Shown piece by piece: positions 60,425 to 64,000 of a DNA stretch of 64,000 bases. Every line of letters begins with the position of its first letter. The first letter of the stretch is position 1. Source of the DNA: Unio delphinus (lineage: Eukaryota > Mollusca > Bivalvia > Unionida > Unionidae); NCBI GenBank assembly GCA_029339505.1, contig JAQISU010000167.1:2370501-2434500 (forward strand). Direction: 5' to 3'. The notes under the pieces were generated by a model. That model was given only the letters and a program-made list of their open reading frames with translations. It made no database searches and was not told where the DNA came from. The translations under genes and the position numbers were made by a program.

Positions 60425-60785
60425 TCAGATAAAATCAGTAATCAAGGCAATTCTAAGGATTCTGATAAAATCACTGATCAAGGCAATTCTAAGGATTCTG
60501 ATAAAATCACTGATCAAGGCAATTCTAAGGTGTCAGATACAATCAGTGATCAAGGCAATTCTTAGGATTCTGATAAAATCACTGATCAAGGCAATTCTTA
60601 GGATTCTGATAAAATCACTGATCAAGGCAATTCTTAGAATTCTGATAAAATCACTGATCAAGGCAAATCTAAGGTGTCTGATAAAATCATTGATCAAGGC
60701 AATTCTAAGGTGTCAGATACAATCAGTGATCAAGGCAATTCTAAGGTGTCAGATACAATCAGTGATCAAGGCAATTCTAAGTTGT
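60425..60785. repeat. ~36 bp minisatellite, 10 copies
   Basis: Unit: AATCAGTGATCAAGGCAATT, CTAAGGTGTCAGATAC, with a GATTCTGATAAAATCACT variant. The open plus frame through it is an artefact. Confidence 0.95.
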
Positions 60786-61403
60786 TAGTTCTGAAAGCCA
60801 TCAACAATGTTTTCATCATGCTGAAAATGTTTGGACACATGAACCACTGAGCTTCAGACATTAGATCAATACATCGTGGCGGTGAATATGATGACCCCAC
60901 TGTTTCACATGGTAGATAAAATTCTTCTCCTTACCACCACTAAGCTTATGCATGATATTGTAGCAATTTCCTTTTTGTGACATGGTAGAATACTATATTC
61001 CCACTGTTTGTCTCTCTGCATCTGTACCAGAAGAATGGGTCATAGATGTACCATCAGGCAATGGGGATAGACTTTAGTCCATTGCATACACCCCTCTCAT
61101 CACTGGTTTGGTAACAAAATATATAGAAATTCATGGGTCAGAACTGCAAAGTGAATCTGATAGTCTCTCTCCAGGAGGGGGGAGGGGCAAGAATCGATCT
61201 ACTGATAGTGATAAATGTTCCCAGGACAATCTCAGCAAAGCATAACTGACTCAAACATTCATGGTCACATGTGTTTCATACTTGTCCGGACAAGCCTTTC
61301 CTTAATGTATTGCTTATGTTGGGAGAGCCTTGTGAGGAAAAGAATTTTCATTGTCAATTGTGGAGAGAATCTCACAAGCAGAGAAGGCTTTCCTCTTAGA
61401 AGT

Positions 61404-61646
61404 TGTTGTAGGGTTTAACGCCATTTTTCAGCAAATGATAGGCTATACATGGTTTCCAGTATTAATGGTAAGGAAGAACCCAGGAAACCCTTTGGAAAGA
61501 ACCACTAACCCACGAGAAGCTACTGGCAAGCTTTCTCACATAGCCACATTGTCCAAATTCGAGACTCAAACCCATGCAGACAGAGGTCAGATGGCAATGA
61601 TCCATAACAGAGAGCGCTTTAGACCACTGTGCCACTCGGGGCCCTA
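61404..61646 (-). mobile_element. tRNA-derived SINE family 1
   Basis: Reversed 3' end GGGTTTAACGCCATTTTTCA, body CCCACGAGAAGCTACTGGCA, head ending CACTCGGGGCCC. Flanks TCCTCTTAGAAGT (61,391) and TCCTCAAAGAAGT (61,647) form an imperfect 13 bp duplication. Confidence 0.92.
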
Positions 61647-61749
61647 TCCTCAAAGAAGTACTTATCAGGAAAGTGTCTTGGTTGAAGGCCAACAGCATGG
61701 TCCCTTCAATACCTGAATCCTGTTGTTGCCTGACTTTTGCCTCTGGCAT

Positions 61750-63020
61750 GTTAAAGAGAAAGAGTTATCTCCAATTACTATCAAAGGCTAGCGATTCATT
61801 ATATTAGACTTGTGTAGCCATTATGGAGAAAGAGATATTGGTCATCAGACTTTGTTAGTCAATTGTGACTTTAATAGGTCAAAATCTCTCTTTCCCTGTT
61901 TCCTCTTTGGAATCAACTAATATCAATTTAATACTCTTGTACTAAATCTGTTCTAACATTATATACATGTTTTCTGATGGCTTTATCATCAGCCTGAAGA
62001 GTAAATTGGGTGGCCATTCAATGTACCCAGACTATCTTCATGTCAGACTGGACACTTCCATGATCTTAATTATGCCACCATGTTTGTAGCTATGAATAGG
62101 TTGTGAACAGAATGCGATCAAAGAATGGTCCTACACTATATCCCTTTGACTGATACAGGTGGGGGATGCAAGACCACGTCAAGCACTACTTGAAGTACAC
62201 TGAAAAATTGTTGTAGGGACCAAATGTCTGTTTTTTTCCAGTGAAATTCATGAAATAAAACTTCACAATCACAACAGTTATAAATACATTCCTCATTCTC
62301 AAATCTCAAACGATCGGAATTCAACTGATGAGACAAGAGTAATTTATTCAAGTCTTGCCTCAGGTGTAACATTTTAATCGGAGAATGCTATAAGCAGTTC
62401 TGTTGCATGAACTCTCAATCTTCTTGAAGCTGTGACTCCATTTATCTAGCTTTACAGAGACAGACTGGAATCTAATGGGTCCAATGACTGCACCTGTAGC
62501 AGCCACTATGTCCCGTTGATGTCAGAACAATCTTTTCATGGGCGTGGGTTTCATGCTTTTACTAAATTCACCTGGAATTTTTACCAGTAAGAATGCATTA
62601 GTTTCCTTTATCCATGTATGTTCATGGATTATCTGACCATCGGTTGTGCTGTTCTCATTTTAGTAGAGCAGGTTGTCCTTCATATAGGGAATCCAACTAT
62701 TCTTCTTTCCAGAATGCGCAGCATTTACCCCTCCTGTTACATATTCTTTAACATTAATATGTTCAGAGAGTCTATTCATAGGAATGTTTTAAATGCTAAA
62801 TTACACCTTCCAACAAATGCAAGTTTCCTGGTGAAGGTATTGCTTAAATAAAATATGAGTAAACAACTGCTGCCACCTAGTAGTGACAAGGGGAGGTGAT
62901 GAAAAAGTTTGGGAAGAGTTTTTTCCCAATGTTTATGGTGTATCAATGGGAAACAGGAAAACATTTGATCTTTTCATGATTTCTGACTTCTTTCCTGACA
63001 ATAACTTAAACTGGTATTCT
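61750..63020. other. Sequence without recognisable gene
   Basis: No exon of the host gene, in particular no SH3-like ALYDY coding segment, could be recognised on the plus strand. Confidence 0.4.
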
Positions 63021-63024
63021 CTGA

Positions 63025-63195
63025 CATGAATGTACTAAAATATATACTTAAAATAATTACTAAAATATATACTTGAAATAATTTACTAAAATATATACTT
63101 GAAATAATTTACTAAAATATATACTTGAAATAATTTACTAATATATATACTTGAAATAATTTACTAAAATATATACTTTAAATAATTTACTAAAA
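63025..63195. repeat. 26 bp tandem repeat, about 6 copies
   Basis: Unit: TTTACTAAAATATATACTTG plus AAATAA. Confidence 0.93.
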
Positions 63196-64000
63196 TACAT
63201 ACTTTTGCTGCTGGAATTTAAAACTTAATTATGAGAGCTGCATTTATCGACATGTATACTTTGACAGTTGACTTCTGAAATTATATGGATACAAGTTAAC
63301 AAATTATAAATAAAAAGATCCACTAAACCGTTTGTCACAAATGTTTGTATGTTGAACTCTATGAAGAAAGTGTTTTGGCTCAGCCAATTTTGAATTGTTC
63401 TTGATTTTCAACTAACTCCTGCAGAAGGACTATAATTTAAAATAAAGTCGAAGGGGATTTTTTTAAGTCTTCATATTTATGCACATAAATTATCAGTTGA
63501 GTGCTGACCAGGGTTTTGTTTTGATTTCAGAAGAAAACAGTTTTGTTAAAATTGTCATTGGTGGACCATTGTGCAATGACTGTGGTGTGTGGCATCATTG
63601 CTGCAATGAAACTGTAATTGTTGGGATACTATGACCAAAGAGATATTTAGTGTAGGAAAAAGTAAAACATATGGCAGTACCAATATCAGGTTTTTATTTA
63701 GTAACATGTTGGGTGCATGACTATGGAAATTTAAGAGACTGATGTGAGTTAAGCAATGATAAATCTGGATAACCAGGTCAGCATCATATAAGCTAATGCA
63801 TGTTGGGTGTGAGAATACACCAATAGCAAGTAAAGTTTTTAGGTCAGGAAAGCTTTGACAAATCTGTGTAAACAGGTCAGCATCATGACATATCTGAATA
63901 ATTGGGTCATATTCCTGCTGTTTCAGCACTATTTAGTTATGGTATAATCTGGGGGAGGGGAGCTGTCAGTCATCTAGTAATCTAGTGATGGTTAGCCAAT

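Noticed and set aside
60387..60788. 133-residue ORF
   Set aside because: Generated by the ~36 bp minisatellite.
63531..63633. Possible exon 14 (acceptor GATTTCAG, frame ending at TGA 63,631)
   Set aside because: The phase would fit after exon 13, but the peptide resembles nothing in PSTPIP proteins and no clear donor or poly-A signal supports it.

Overview
This is AT-rich animal genomic DNA: GT-AG introns, short exons, SINEs, LINE fragments, MITEs, a Polinton relic and many microsatellites and minisatellites. The repeat set (two tRNA-derived SINE families, a LINE tail ending in a trinucleotide repeat, hAT MITEs with CAGAGGCGTAGC ends) makes a lophotrochozoan, probably a mollusc, my best guess; this is inference from memory and not a database result.

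Layout. 0.4-7.7 kb is a decayed Polinton/Maverick element read on the minus strand: a double-jelly-roll major capsid protein relic, a small basic ORF beside it, a probable minor-capsid C-terminal piece, a retroviral-like integrase relic and several unrecognised ORFs. A 473 bp hAT-type MITE has jumped into the end of the integrase. 8-10 kb holds a TA tract, a 193 bp hAT MITE and a C-rich minisatellite.

From 10,510 onward the plus strand carries one large host gene, an F-BAR protein of the PSTPIP (CD2BP1) type. I found 13 coding exons whose phases all join, ending at 58,794: 376 codons, covering the whole F-BAR domain plus the start of the linker. No SH3 exon is visible; if there is one it lies beyond the window. 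Nearly everything between 10.5 and 64 kb is therefore intron of this gene.

The introns hold three kinds of material. (1) Transposons: above all a 5.8 kb element at 20,796-26,633 with ~730 bp inverted repeats, which carries a multi-exon gene similar to transposon proteins annotated DUF6589 on the plus strand and the first exon of a RecQ-like helicase on the minus strand. Each inverted repeat contains a copy of the same Cys-rich leader exon. There are also SINEs, LINE fragments and MITEs. (2) About 20 minisatellite arrays with unrelated monomers, packed from 31 kb onward. (3) Microsatellites. Several arrays sit directly against splice sites or are made of splice-site-like monomers: ~32 tandem 3'-splice-site look-alikes stand before exon 6, exon 8's acceptor is the last monomer of a 39 bp array, and a (CT)n tract begins at the donor of exon 2.

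The strongest candidates for something new are the twin-leader long-TIR transposon and the splice-acceptor-like array. Most open reading frames in the window are accidents of repeats.
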